Below, one piece after another: positions 8,156 to 18,091 of a stretch of DNA of 64,000 bases. A program made the position numbers and the translations under genes. Location of the stretch: contig NZ_JACHFF010000003.1 of the NCBI RefSeq assembly GCF_014207425.1, forward strand, positions 204,975 through 268,974. The letters are read 5' to 3'. The notes below the pieces were generated by a model that saw only the letters and a program-made list of their open reading frames with translations, was not told the origin of the DNA and did not search any database. Within the stretch, counting starts at the first letter, position 1. Each line of letters begins with the position of its first letter. The DNA is from Jeotgalicoccus coquinae. GTDB taxonomy: Bacteria; Bacillota; Bacilli; Staphylococcales; Salinicoccaceae.

Positions 8156-8863
8156 ATGCTGCATATAAAAAATCTCGGTATTTATTACGGCGGTTTCAGC
8201 GCAGCAGTCAGCGATGTGGAATTCGGTCCGGGAATTCATGTGATGCTCGGTGAAAACGGCAGCGGGAAAAGTTCTGTTCTCACCGGAATTACAGGCTATA
8301 ATATGCCGGTCATTACTGAACGGGAATTGGAATACAACGGTGTACCGCTCGACAGAACTGCTGATTACATCAGTTATCTGCCGCAGCAGAATGTTCCGTT
8401 TCAAATTACTGTGGAAGATTTTATTCAAATGACTGCATCAATACGTCTGCCGAAAAAAGATGTTAACTGTACTTTAAAAGAATTTGGACTGGAGCAGTTC
8501 AGAAATACATCAGCTGACAATTTAAGCGGCGGTGAATTTAAACGGGCGCTGTGCGCACAGCTGCATCTTGAAGATAAGCCTGTAATGATGTTCGATGAAA
8601 TCGAGCAGGGACTCGATATTAATTACCAGCATCTGGTCATGAACTGGCTTAAACAGTTAAGTTCAGAAAAAGTAATAATTATGGCGATGCATGATCTGAA
8701 TCTCGCACTCAGTTACGCGGATACAGTAACATGTATGAAAAAAGGCACTTTAACCGAAGTTAAAGTGCCTGTCAGAGAAGTGAATGAAAAAATGCTGGCG
8801 GAAACTTTTTCACGTGAAATGAAAATTATTCATCACGACGGGAAAGTGATTGCGCTCAGCTGA
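8156..8863 (+). CDS. orphan ABC transporter ATPase, FepC/BtuD-like
   Basis: 235-residue ABC ATPase with Walker A GENGSGKSS, a Q-loop (LPQQN), signature NLSGGEFKRA, Walker B (VMMFDEIEQGLD) and H-loop (AMHDLN). It resembles the ATPases of iron-siderophore or cobalamin importers, but no permease or binding-protein gene lies nearby. Two starts are possible: ATG 8138, overlapping osmC by 17 bases, or ATG 8156, one base after its stop; I prefer the latter because the protein then begins MLHIKNL as usual. Its last codons hide the terminator of the converging coaW, and it overlaps coaW by 8 bases. Confidence 0.82.
   Translation: MLHIKNLGIYYGGFSAAVSDVEFGPGIHVMLGENGSGKSSVLTGITGYNMPVITERELEYNGVPLDRTADYISYLPQQNVPFQITVEDFIQMTASIRLPKKDVNCTLKEFGLEQFRNTSADNLSGGEFKRALCAQLHLEDKPVMMFDEIEQGLDINYQHLVMNWLKQLSSEKVIIMAMHDLNLALSYADTVTCMKKGTLTEVKVPVREVNEKMLAETFSREMKIIHHDGKVIALS
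8738..8769 (-). terminator. coaW terminator embedded in the opposing ABC gene
   Basis: On the minus strand GGCACTTTAAC, a TTCG tetraloop and GTTAAAGTGCC form a perfect 11-bp stem, closed by C(UUCG)G, followed directly by TTTTTT. It starts about 87 bases past the coaW stop, wholly within coding sequence of the ABC ATPase. Confidence 0.88.
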
Positions 8864-9650
8864 TTGCTCCGAGTGCACCGCTGTATTCGCCGTCCGGCAC
8901 GACATAGGCCTCGGCATTTTTTAATTCGCTGTATCTGTAAATAATATCGGTCATAACTGTGTTATCAAGCAGTGTCGAACCAATAAAAACCATATTTTTC
9001 GTCTTGAATGCATCGGCTAAATTAATCGCCATTGCAGTGACAGTTTCTGCCACGAGTCCGATAACAGCAATCAGCTGATCTTCGATCGAGGCATTTTTTT
9101 GTGCGTTGATTATATGTCCGAAGTTGCTGGCAGTCAGATCACCGGGAATCGGTGAAGGTCTGCCATTATAAATATGGTGGACTTTTAGATCGATGATATC
9201 GCGGTCTCCATCTTTCGCCCGTTCGATAATCGTATCGAAATCACCGATGCCCGTCAGCAGATAGCTGAGGCCGATCAGTGTACCACCGCCGACTCCGGAG
9301 CCGCCGACACGTTTTTGGGATTCGCGTGTGGCTTGATGAAAGCTTGTTCCAGTGCCGACGTTTAAGTAAACGTATCGGTCCAGGTCTATATCTGCTTCTT
9401 TTAACAGCTGTGAAAGTCCGCGGAATGTAGCATCAAACTCTATGGAAAGTGTTGCGTTGAAATTGAGTTTCTCCTGAATGTATTCGGCTTTGCCACCCGT
9501 TAAATAAACATCCTCACCGGCATATTCGTTATTCAGCATATCGATGACCTGATTGATTTCTGCAGCGGGATATTTTTTAAATGTCCGTCCTTCGTCAGTT
9601 ACCAATGCGACTTTAATCAGTGTGCCTCCGGCGTCGATTCCTATTTTCAT
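8856..9650 (-). CDS. coaW: type II pantothenate kinase
   Basis: Phosphorylates pantothenate with ATP, the first step of coenzyme A synthesis. The 264-residue protein matches the staphylococcal CoaW type (eukaryote-like, ASKHA fold): phosphate-1 loop GIDAGGTL at residues 4-11, the VGTGTS block and the GGSGVGGGT loop, and a C-terminal GEYSGALGA. The staphylococcal enzyme is known to be insensitive to feedback by CoA. The ATG at 9650 has GAGGAG 8 bases upstream; the GTG 15 bases earlier would bury that site. It ends inside the ABC gene (8-base overlap), whose coding sequence carries its terminator. Confidence 0.95.
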   Translation of the reverse strand: MKIGIDAGGTLIKVALVTDEGRTFKKYPAAEINQVIDMLNNEYAGEDVYLTGGKAEYIQEKLNFNATLSIEFDATFRGLSQLLKEADIDLDRYVYLNVGTGTSFHQATRESQKRVGGSGVGGGTLIGLSYLLTGIGDFDTIIERAKDGDRDIIDLKVHHIYNGRPSPIPGDLTASNFGHIINAQKNASIEDQLIAVIGLVAETVTAMAINLADAFKTKNMVFIGSTLLDNTVMTDIIYRYSELKNAEAYVVPDGEYSGALGAIS

Positions 9651-9679
9651 ATTTTTACTCCTCACAGTTGTGAAATATT

Positions 9680-9710
9680 AAGCAGCGCTCAATGATTTTG
9701 AGCGCTGCTT
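9680..9710 (-). terminator. hairpin between the BCCT gene and coaW
   Basis: AAGCAGCGCTCAA and TTGAGCGCTGCTT form a perfect 13-bp stem around TGATT. On the minus strand only a weak T-rich tail follows, so it is a likely but not ideal terminator of the BCCT transcript. Confidence 0.7.
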
Positions 9711-9732
9711 AATTTTAATCATTAATTCTATT

Positions 9733-11316
9733 TTAATACTTTTTGCGTCGTTGTCTACGTTTCATTGCCTCATTCGGCTCTCGTCTGAGTCCTTTGGACA
9801 CTGAAGCGATCATCATTATGAGAATGGCGGCGAACGGCAGACCGGCGAGCAGTGATGCTGCCTGCAGACTAGTCAGACCGCCGGCAAGAATCAGTGCAAT
9901 CGTCAGGAGACCAAGAAGCAGTCCCCAAAGAATTTTCAGGCCGGTAGGCGGATTATCGGTATTTCCGATACTCATACCCGCAACGATAAACGTTGCCGAG
10001 TCGGCTGATGTGACAAGGAATGTAAAAATCAGGACGATTGCTATTGCTGACGTCAGCCATGAAATAGGCAGCGTATCAAACAATGCGAACAATGCCTGAG
10101 TCTGATCGTTTAATACGATTTCCCCAATGTTTGTATTATTCATAAGATCTGAATAAATTGCCGTTCCTCCGAGTGCACCGACCCACAGGAAAGAAAGCAT
10201 CGGCGGTACGATTAAAATACCCATGACATATTCACGAATACTGCGTCCGCGTGATACACGTGCAACGAATGAACCAATAAATGGACTCCATGCGATTACC
10301 CATGCCCAATAGAATACTGTCCATTCCTGAACCCAGGATTCGCCTGAATACGGCTGCAGACGTAATGAATAGCCGACGAAATTTGTCAGATAATCACCGA
10401 GACCTACAATGATAGTTTCCATAATAAATGTAAATGGACCAACAGCCATAATAAATACGGTTAATACAAGAGCAAGAATCATATTTAAGCTGCTCAGAAA
10501 CTTCATTCCGCGTTTAAGACCGGTAATCGTCGAGAAGATGAATAACCCTGTCATTAATGCAGTCAGAATAATTTGCGTTACGGGACCTGACGGGATACCA
10601 AATGCGATATCAAGACCGCCGTCCATTTGCATAATACCTAAACCGACAGATGTTGACATACCTGTAATTGTTGCGATAATCGCCAGAATATCTATTGCTT
10701 TTCTGGCTTTTTGATTGTAATCGAGACCGAACAGCGGCTCGAGTGCGGTCGATACCAGGCCATCGCGGTTTTTACGGAATTGGAAATACCCGATTGCGAG
10801 ACCTGCGACACCGAAGATTGACCACTGTGAAATACCCCAGTGGAAATAAGTATAACCCATTGCGACTCTGGCAGCTTCTGCTGATTCAACAGGTCCGCCG
10901 AGGAATGGTGATGTCATAAAGTGCTGCATTGGTTCGGCAACACCGTAGAATACTAACCCGACACCGAGACCGCTTGAGAATAACATCCCGATCCATGACC
11001 AGAATGAAAACTCGGGCTTCGAATTATCGCCGCCGAGTTTAACGCGGCCGTATGGCGAAAGTGCCAGGAATAAAAGAAATACTCCAAATCCAAATACAAC
11101 AAGTAAGAAGAACCAGCTGAAGTATTGTGAGATTACCGCATAGATGTTTTCCGAGGCGGCTTGGAACTGATCTGGAATAATCATTGCGATTGCAGAAACA
11201 ACCAGAATTATTGCGGTAGATATCCAAAAGACAGTACCGAGCTGTTTCAGATGAAACTTATCCGGTTTTTCCGGATTCGTATCTTGCTTTGACGTGGTGT
11301 TATTATCATTCGTCAA
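9733..11316 (-). CDS. opuD: BCCT-family betaine/choline/carnitine transporter, OpuD-like
   Basis: Secondary carrier of 527 residues with about twelve membrane helices. Family signatures are clear: the glycine stretch of helix 3 (GLGVGLVFYGVAEP) and the Trp-rich helix 8 block (FYWAWVIAWSPF) followed by RVSRGRS. Such proteins import glycine betaine or related compatible solutes, generally coupled to sodium, under osmotic stress. A charged N-terminal tail (about 25 residues) and a basic C-terminal tail (KRRQRRKKY) flank the core. Ribosome site AGGAGG on the minus strand. No ABC betaine genes nearby; a salt-living host would fit. Exact solute is inferred. Confidence 0.92.
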   Translation of the reverse strand: MTNDNNTTSKQDTNPEKPDKFHLKQLGTVFWISTAIILVVSAIAMIIPDQFQAASENIYAVISQYFSWFFLLVVFGFGVFLLFLALSPYGRVKLGGDNSKPEFSFWSWIGMLFSSGLGVGLVFYGVAEPMQHFMTSPFLGGPVESAEAARVAMGYTYFHWGISQWSIFGVAGLAIGYFQFRKNRDGLVSTALEPLFGLDYNQKARKAIDILAIIATITGMSTSVGLGIMQMDGGLDIAFGIPSGPVTQIILTALMTGLFIFSTITGLKRGMKFLSSLNMILALVLTVFIMAVGPFTFIMETIIVGLGDYLTNFVGYSLRLQPYSGESWVQEWTVFYWAWVIAWSPFIGSFVARVSRGRSIREYVMGILIVPPMLSFLWVGALGGTAIYSDLMNNTNIGEIVLNDQTQALFALFDTLPISWLTSAIAIVLIFTFLVTSADSATFIVAGMSIGNTDNPPTGLKILWGLLLGLLTIALILAGGLTSLQAASLLAGLPFAAILIMMIASVSKGLRREPNEAMKRRQRRKKY

Positions 11317-11417
11317 GAGAGTTCCTCCTAAATTAATTAATAGTTTCTTATTCCTATTACCCTTACAATACCAACAAAAAACGCTGAAATAATGAAAGTT
11401 GTAATGTAATGTCTAAA

Positions 11418-11447
11418 TTGTCACTAGAGGGGGTATGGCACTATAAT
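11418..11447 (+). promoter_or_regulatory. sigma-A type promoter for the 276-residue GNAT gene
   Basis: TTGTCA, 18-base spacer, TATAAT, located 47 bases upstream of the ATG. The 178 bases between the divergent opuD and this gene hold no other feature I can support. Confidence 0.7.
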
Positions 11448-11494
11448 AGCAAACTATAATAACATGTCAAAAAAGAGGTAAAAGGGAGAAAAAC

Positions 11495-12325
11495 ATGGAA
11501 ATCAATATTAGGGAATTTACAGAACAGGACAGAGAGCACCTTGAAAATTACATATTGAGTGACAGGCAGCAGGTCTATTCGAGCATGCCGCTTGAAGTGC
11601 TGGACGATGCTCTTAATGATAAGAACCGCACTGCGAATGTTGTCGTTACAGATGACGGCAAAGTCATCGGTTTCTTTGTGCTTCATAAACACTACCAGCA
11701 CGAAGGGTACGACACGCCGCACGAAGTCGTCTACGTGCGTTCTTTATCGATTAATGAAAAGTATCAGGGGAACGGATACGGTACAGCGGTTGCCCAGCAT
11801 CTGCCGGTATACGTGCAGGAAAATTTTTCATCATTCGATCATTTATATTTAGTTGTTGACGGCGAAAATGCAGGTGCGTGGAACTTATACGAACGCGCAG
11901 GTTTTCTGCATCTGGCGACAAAAGAAGAAGGACCAATCGGTAAAGAGCGTTTGTACTATCTCGATCTGAACCGCAGTTACGTGCCTAATTTAAGACTTGA
12001 AGTCGACGCAGGGACAGCAGCGCCTGCAGTGAAAATTATACTGAAGCGGGAAAATAAGGAAGTTGGCCATATCGATGCGGAACAGGACGATGGTACGCTT
12101 GAAATTAAGCATATATATGTAGATGCAGAACACCGGGAAGAAGGTGTTGCCGAAAGCGCGATGCGCCAGTTTGCAACAGTCGTCAGAAGAAAACTGTCCG
12201 GCGTGGATAAAGCAACGGTAACTGTGTCTGATCCGGCATTTGAAAAGCTGTTTACGAACGCGGGATTTGTACTGATTGACAATCCGGAAAATACGAATCG
12301 ATATGTGAAATTAGTAAGATATTAA
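11495..12325 (+). CDS. tandem GNAT-like acetyltransferase
   Basis: 276 residues. The N-terminal half (about 1-155) is a complete GNAT domain: the CoA loop is KYQGNGYGTA near residue 90, with a motif B of the form AGAWNLYERAGFLH. The C-terminal half (about 165-276) has a shorter, more degenerate GNAT-like fold (KHIYVDAEHREEGVAESAM), lacking a clean CoA-binding loop. Double GNATs occur in mycothiol synthesis and aminoglycoside resistance, but this one does not resemble those closely enough to name. Ribosome site AAAAGGGAG. Single gene with its own promoter. Confidence 0.82.
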   Translation: MEINIREFTEQDREHLENYILSDRQQVYSSMPLEVLDDALNDKNRTANVVVTDDGKVIGFFVLHKHYQHEGYDTPHEVVYVRSLSINEKYQGNGYGTAVAQHLPVYVQENFSSFDHLYLVVDGENAGAWNLYERAGFLHLATKEEGPIGKERLYYLDLNRSYVPNLRLEVDAGTAAPAVKIILKRENKEVGHIDAEQDDGTLEIKHIYVDAEHREEGVAESAMRQFATVVRRKLSGVDKATVTVSDPAFEKLFTNAGFVLIDNPENTNRYVKLVRY

Positions 12326-12333
12326 TATAAAGC

Positions 12334-12362
12334 TTGAAACATCGCATAAATATTTGTATTAT
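12334..12362 (+). promoter_or_regulatory. sigma-A type promoter of rpoE
   Basis: TTGAAA, 17-base spacer, TATTAT, ending 36 bases before the rpoE start. Confidence 0.7.
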
Positions 12363-12398
12363 ATCCTAAGGTATTTCCATCTTGAAAGGATGACGTAA

Positions 12399-12908
12399 AT
12401 GAGACTGGACAGCTATACAAAAGAAATGATGGACGAGCATTCGTTTATAGATATGTCGCACATATATTTAGAAGATAAGGGCAAAGAAACAAATCTTTAT
12501 GAAATGATTGATAAATTTAAAGAGGTTGGAAGCTATACTGAAGGTGAAATTGAGAACCGTGTGCTGCAGTTCTACACGGACTTAAACACTGACGGACGTT
12601 TCCTGAGCACGGATGACGGCGTATGGGGTCTTCGTGAATGGTATGCAGTTGACGATATCAGCGATAAAATCGCTCCGACAATTCACAAGATTGAAATTGC
12701 AGCTGAGGAAGAGTACATCGAAGAAGAAGCCGATGCAGACTACCCGGGTGCAAAAGAATTAGGTGAAGAACAGGGAGAAATCGACGAGACATTGCACGGT
12801 GAAGACGACGAGGACAACATCGACGGTAAAGAAGCTGACGATGAAATCGAGTTTGTAGAAAAAGAAAAACTCGAAGATGATTATGACGATGAAGCCGATG
12901 CATACTAA
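12399..12908 (+). CDS. rpoE: RNA polymerase delta subunit
   Basis: Gram-positive accessory subunit of RNA polymerase, 169 residues. Residues 1-90 form the HARE-HTH winged-helix domain ([20 protein letters not shown] near 75), and from about residue 105 on the chain is almost entirely Asp/Glu, the hallmark of delta. The acidic tail displaces nucleic acid and speeds RNAP recycling. Its place directly upstream of pyrG is conserved in Bacillus and Staphylococcus. Ribosome site GAAAGGATG precedes the ATG. Transcription likely ends or is topped up at the pyrG promoter that begins 8 bases after its stop. Confidence 0.96.
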   Translation: MRLDSYTKEMMDEHSFIDMSHIYLEDKGKETNLYEMIDKFKEVGSYTEGEIENRVLQFYTDLNTDGRFLSTDDGVWGLREWYAVDDISDKIAPTIHKIEIAAEEEYIEEEADADYPGAKELGEEQGEIDETLHGEDDEDNIDGKEADDEIEFVEKEKLEDDYDDEADAY

Positions 12909-12915
12909 TTTTTAA

Positions 12916-14658
<1,743 letters not shown>

Positions 14659-14701
14659 TCAGCGATATAAGAAAGTTTTTAACTATTAAAATAGTGAATG
14701 G

Positions 14702-14735
14702 AAATGACTGCGTTTCTAAAGCGCAGTCATTTTTT
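14702..14735 (+). terminator. pyrG terminator
   Basis: AAATGACTGCG and CGCAGTCATTT form an 11-bp perfect stem followed by TTT. Confidence 0.9.
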
Positions 14736-14816
14736 AATAATATGTGTTAAAATACCTTTGCAGCAGTGAAAACAGTAATTATTAAAATATTTTAATGAAC
14801 GGTTAATGGTAAAGCA

Positions 14817-14846
14817 TTGTCAGTTCGTGAAGCTTTAATTTATAAT
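14817..14846 (+). promoter_or_regulatory. promoter of the transaldolase-murZ unit
   Basis: TTGTCA, 18-base spacer, TATAAT, 36 bases before the ATG. It lies inside the open frame that extends the transaldolase upstream, which argues against that extension. Confidence 0.72.
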
Positions 14847-14882
14847 GATAGTAATATCACAATATTGGAGGACGAAGACAAG

Positions 14883-15524
14883 ATGAAATACTTTATAGAT
14901 ACAGCTAATATGGATGAAATTCAAGAAATAAACGAGTGGGGCGTACTGAGCGGTGTGACAACAAACCCGTCATTAGTAGCCAAAGAGAAAGATATTTCTT
15001 TCCACGACAGACTTGTGGAAATTTGTGAACTGGTAGGCGGACCTGTCAGCGGTGAAGTAATCGCGCTTGACGCTGAAGGCATGATCGAAGAAGGTCGCGA
15101 ACTTGCGAAACTTCACGAGCATATTATCGTTAAAATTCCGATGACAGAAGACGGAATGAAAGCAGTTAAAGTACTTTCTGAAGAAGGAATTAAAACGAAC
15201 GTTACTTTAATTTTCAACACAGTACAGGCACTTACAGCAGCACGTGCAGGTGCAACGTACGTATCTCCGTTTATCGGACGCCTTGACGATATCGGTCTTG
15301 ACGGGCTGCAGCTGATCGAAGATATCGCTGCTATTTTTGCAATTCATGATATTGACACTGAAATTATTGCAGCATCGATCCGTAACGCCGGACACATGCA
15401 CGGAGCGGCAGTACGCGGTGCTGATATCGCAACAATCCCTTACAAAGTAATTAAAACGTTAACTCAGCATCCTTTAACTGATAAAGGTATCGAGCAATTC
15501 TTAAACGACTGGAACAACAAGTAA
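14883..15524 (+). CDS. tal: transaldolase, short FSA/TalC type
   Basis: 213-residue transaldolase of the fructose-6-phosphate aldolase-like subfamily (B. subtilis YwjH type). The Schiff-base lysine is K84 in IIVKIPMT, with D6 and N28 of the barrel entrance (FIDTAN, TTNPS). It moves a three-carbon unit between sugar phosphates in the non-oxidative pentose phosphate route. GGAGG lies 11 bases upstream of this ATG; a longer frame to 14817 would include the promoter. In Bacillus the gene sits between fbaA and murAB; here fba is absent from that position. Confidence 0.93.
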   Translation: MKYFIDTANMDEIQEINEWGVLSGVTTNPSLVAKEKDISFHDRLVEICELVGGPVSGEVIALDAEGMIEEGRELAKLHEHIIVKIPMTEDGMKAVKVLSEEGIKTNVTLIFNTVQALTAARAGATYVSPFIGRLDDIGLDGLQLIEDIAAIFAIHDIDTEIIAASIRNAGHMHGAAVRGADIATIPYKVIKTLTQHPLTDKGIEQFLNDWNNK

Positions 15525-15558
15525 TCTCCATATAATTAAATGACAAGGAGCTTTCTAT

Positions 15559-16824
15559 ATGGCTGAAGATGTAATTAAAGTCCGCGGCGGCAGCAGATTG
15601 ACTGGACAAGTTGACATCAGCGGTGCTAAAAACAGTGCAGTTGCACTGATTCCGGCATCACTTATGGCCTCCAGCGGTACAGTGAAACTGGAGGGCCTGC
15701 CTGAAATCAGCGATGTTAAGACGCTGATGAGTCTGTTGAATGACTTGAACATTAAAACAGACTTATCGGGTACAACTCTCGAAGTCAATGCAGAAGAAGC
15801 AGTGAACATGCCGCTGCCAAACAACAAAGTACAATCTTTACGCGCATCGTATTATATGATGGGAGCAATGCTCTCACGCTTTAAAAAATGTGTTATCGGG
15901 CTGCCCGGCGGATGTCCGCTCGGACCGAGACCGATTGATCAGCACATTAAAGGGTTTGAAGCACTCGGTGCAAAAGTAACGAACGAGCACGGTGCGATGT
16001 ATCTGACAGCAGAAAAACTGACAGGCGCTAAAATATTCTTCGATGTTGTATCGGTAGGTGCAACGATTAATATGATGCTTGCAGCAAGCTGTGCAGAAGG
16101 ACGCACGATTTTGGAAAACGTAGCAAAAGAACCCGAAATCGTCGACGTTGCTTCACTTTTAAACAACATGGGTGCAAACATTAAAGGCGCAGGTACGGAT
16201 ACAATCCGTATCGAAGGTGTGGAATCACTCCACGGCACGACGCACAATATTATTCCGGACCGCATTGAAGCGGGTACTTATATGATTGTCGGAGCAATTG
16301 CCGGCGAGAATTATAAAGTGAATAATATTATTCCGACACACATGGAATCACTGTCTGCAAAACTGGAGGAAATGGGTGTTGAACTCGACATCGGCGATGA
16401 CTATGTCGTAATTAACAAACCGGAATCATACAATGCTGTTTCATTGAAAACACAAGTGTATCCCGGATTTGCAACAGACCTGCAGCAGCCGATTACACCG
16501 CTTATGTTTTTAGCTGACGGTGTGAGCAAGATTACCGAGACTATTTATCCTGCAAGGTTCAGACATGTTGATGAACTGTCCCGTATGAACGCTCATATTG
16601 AGAAGAAAAGCGGCAGTGCGTTAATTTACCCGTCACAGCTTAAAGGTGCGGAAGTATATGCAAGTGACCTGCGTGCAGGTGCCTGTCTGTTAATTTCCGG
16701 TCTGATAGCAGACGGTGTAACGACAATTCACAACGTCAATCATATCGACAGAGGCTACGCTGATATTGTTAAGAAATTAGAAGCACTCGGTGCAGATATA
16801 TGGCGTGAAACTTTAAAAGATTAA
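15559..16824 (+). CDS. murZ: UDP-GlcNAc 1-carboxyvinyltransferase, MurZ paralogue
   Basis: Adds enolpyruvate from PEP to UDP-GlcNAc, the first committed step of peptidoglycan synthesis in the cytoplasm. 421 residues. K24-N25 (SGAKNS) and the catalytic C119 ([10 protein letters not shown]), the fosfomycin target, are both present. One of two copies in the window; the other is at 34660. Position between tal and glpX marks this as the MurZ/MurAB copy. Ribosome site AAGGAG 7 bases before the ATG, 34 bases after tal, so likely cotranscribed with it. A terminator follows. Confidence 0.96.
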   Translation: MAEDVIKVRGGSRLTGQVDISGAKNSAVALIPASLMASSGTVKLEGLPEISDVKTLMSLLNDLNIKTDLSGTTLEVNAEEAVNMPLPNNKVQSLRASYYMMGAMLSRFKKCVIGLPGGCPLGPRPIDQHIKGFEALGAKVTNEHGAMYLTAEKLTGAKIFFDVVSVGATINMMLAASCAEGRTILENVAKEPEIVDVASLLNNMGANIKGAGTDTIRIEGVESLHGTTHNIIPDRIEAGTYMIVGAIAGENYKVNNIIPTHMESLSAKLEEMGVELDIGDDYVVINKPESYNAVSLKTQVYPGFATDLQQPITPLMFLADGVSKITETIYPARFRHVDELSRMNAHIEKKSGSALIYPSQLKGAEVYASDLRAGACLLISGLIADGVTTIHNVNHIDRGYADIVKKLEALGADIWRETLKD

Positions 16825-16830
16825 ATGTTC

Positions 16831-16865
16831 AAAGACTGGAATTTGTAAAAATTCCAGTCTTTTTT
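16831..16865 (+). terminator. murZ terminator
   Basis: AAAGACTGGAATTT pairs with AAATTCCAGTCTTT across a short loop (GTAA), followed by T residues. A TGTTATAAT extended -10 just downstream (16869-16877) probably starts the glpX transcript. Confidence 0.9.
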
Positions 16866-16917
16866 CTGTGTTATAATAGTTAGGGAAATTCAGCACGGTA
16901 TACAGGGGGAGACAGTT

Positions 16918-17883
16918 TTGGAAAGAGGATTATCGATGGAACTCGTAAGGGTGACTGAAGCAGCTGCGCTGGCGAGTGCCGCGTGGACAGGAAAAGGTCA
17001 GAAAAATGCAGCGGACGATGCAGCAACAACAGCGATGCGCAGACTGTTTGAAACGATTCCGATGACGGGGAAAGTAGTTATCGGCGAAGGCGAGATTGAC
17101 GAAGCGCCGATGCTTTATATCGGTGAAGAACTCGGAACAAAAGATGGTCCGGAACTCGATATCGCAGTCGATCCGCTGGAAGGCACAACGACTGTTGCAG
17201 AGGGCAGTTTCGGTGCAATGACTGTACTTGCAGTTGCTGATAAAGGAAATCTGCTGCATGCACCGGATATGTATATGCAGAAACTTGCTGTCGGACCCGG
17301 CTGCCGCGGTGTTATCGATATTGATATGTCTGTCGGGGACAATATCCGTGCAGTGGCCAAAGCGAAAAACAAAGATGTGAGCGACGTCACTGTAACGATT
17401 ATTAAACGCGAACGAAGTCAGGAAATTATCGACGAGGTCCGCGCACTCGGTGCACGTATCATTATGTTTGATAATGGTGATGTCGGTGCGGCGATTAATA
17501 CGTGCTTTGACTGGACGGGAGTCGATATTCTTATGGGTATCGGCGGTGCGCCTGAGGGCGTAATTGCAGCCGCCGGAATTAAAGCACTCGAAGGAGATTT
17601 CCAGGGACGGCTTCTCCCAAGAAACGATGAAGAGCGCATACGCTGTACAGCTATGGGTGTTAATCCCGATGATAAACTGGAACTTGAAGATCTGGTAAGC
17701 GGGGACGATGCAATTTTTGCGGCGACTGCAGTGACCGACGGGGAATTGATGAAAGGTGTGCAGTTTAAGAGCGGCTACGCTGAAACGTCTTCAGTCGTTA
17801 TGCGTGCGAAGTCAGGGACAGTACGTTTTGTAAACAGCCGCCACAGCATGAAGAAGAAACCGAATATGGTGATGGAAAAGTAA
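16918..17883 (+). CDS. glpX: class II fructose-1,6-bisphosphatase
   Basis: Gluconeogenic phosphatase that converts fructose 1,6-bisphosphate to fructose 6-phosphate; 321 residues. Metal and substrate residues lie in [11 protein letters not shown] and DPLEGTT. The TTG start is chosen because the N-terminus [19 protein letters not shown] is conserved with B. subtilis GlpX and GGGGGAG lies 7 bases upstream. Placement next to murZ and rho follows Bacillus order. Staphylococci usually rely on a class III Fbp; I cannot tell whether this genome has one too. Confidence 0.95.
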   Translation: MERGLSMELVRVTEAAALASAAWTGKGQKNAADDAATTAMRRLFETIPMTGKVVIGEGEIDEAPMLYIGEELGTKDGPELDIAVDPLEGTTTVAEGSFGAMTVLAVADKGNLLHAPDMYMQKLAVGPGCRGVIDIDMSVGDNIRAVAKAKNKDVSDVTVTIIKRERSQEIIDEVRALGARIIMFDNGDVGAAINTCFDWTGVDILMGIGGAPEGVIAAAGIKALEGDFQGRLLPRNDEERIRCTAMGVNPDDKLELEDLVSGDDAIFAATAVTDGELMKGVQFKSGYAETSSVVMRAKSGTVRFVNSRHSMKKKPNMVMEK

Positions 17884-17888
17884 GCAGC

Positions 17889-17913
17889 AATGCCGGGAGA
17901 TTCTCCCGGCATT
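17889..17913 (+). terminator. hairpin after glpX
   Basis: AATGCCGGGAGA/TCTCCCGGCATT, an 11- to 12-bp GC-rich stem with almost no loop. The T-tract is poor (CCATGTTTTC), so termination strength is uncertain. Confidence 0.65.
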
Positions 17914-17924
17914 CCATGTTTTCT

Positions 17925-17954
17925 TTGACACAGCACGTGTCAGGGATGTAATAT
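17925..17954 (+). promoter_or_regulatory. rho promoter and start of a long leader
   Basis: TTGACA, 18-base spacer, TAATAT. It gives a leader of about 130 bases before rho, unusually GC-rich in its middle (17980-18025). No coding frame with a good start is visible in it. Confidence 0.68.
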
Positions 17955-18091
17955 ATGTATGCCTTTTAAAAACTTCAGCTTCGTGCCCCGTGGAGAATTA
18001 TACCCGCAGATCCAGCGCAATTACTAAAATTATTTCGACTATAAAAATTAATATATAAAATAAATAAAATCAGTATTGGGAAGTGGAAATT

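Noticed and set aside
14817..14882. N-terminal extension of transaldolase
   Set aside because: It contains a good promoter, and the family begins MKYFIDTAN at 14883.
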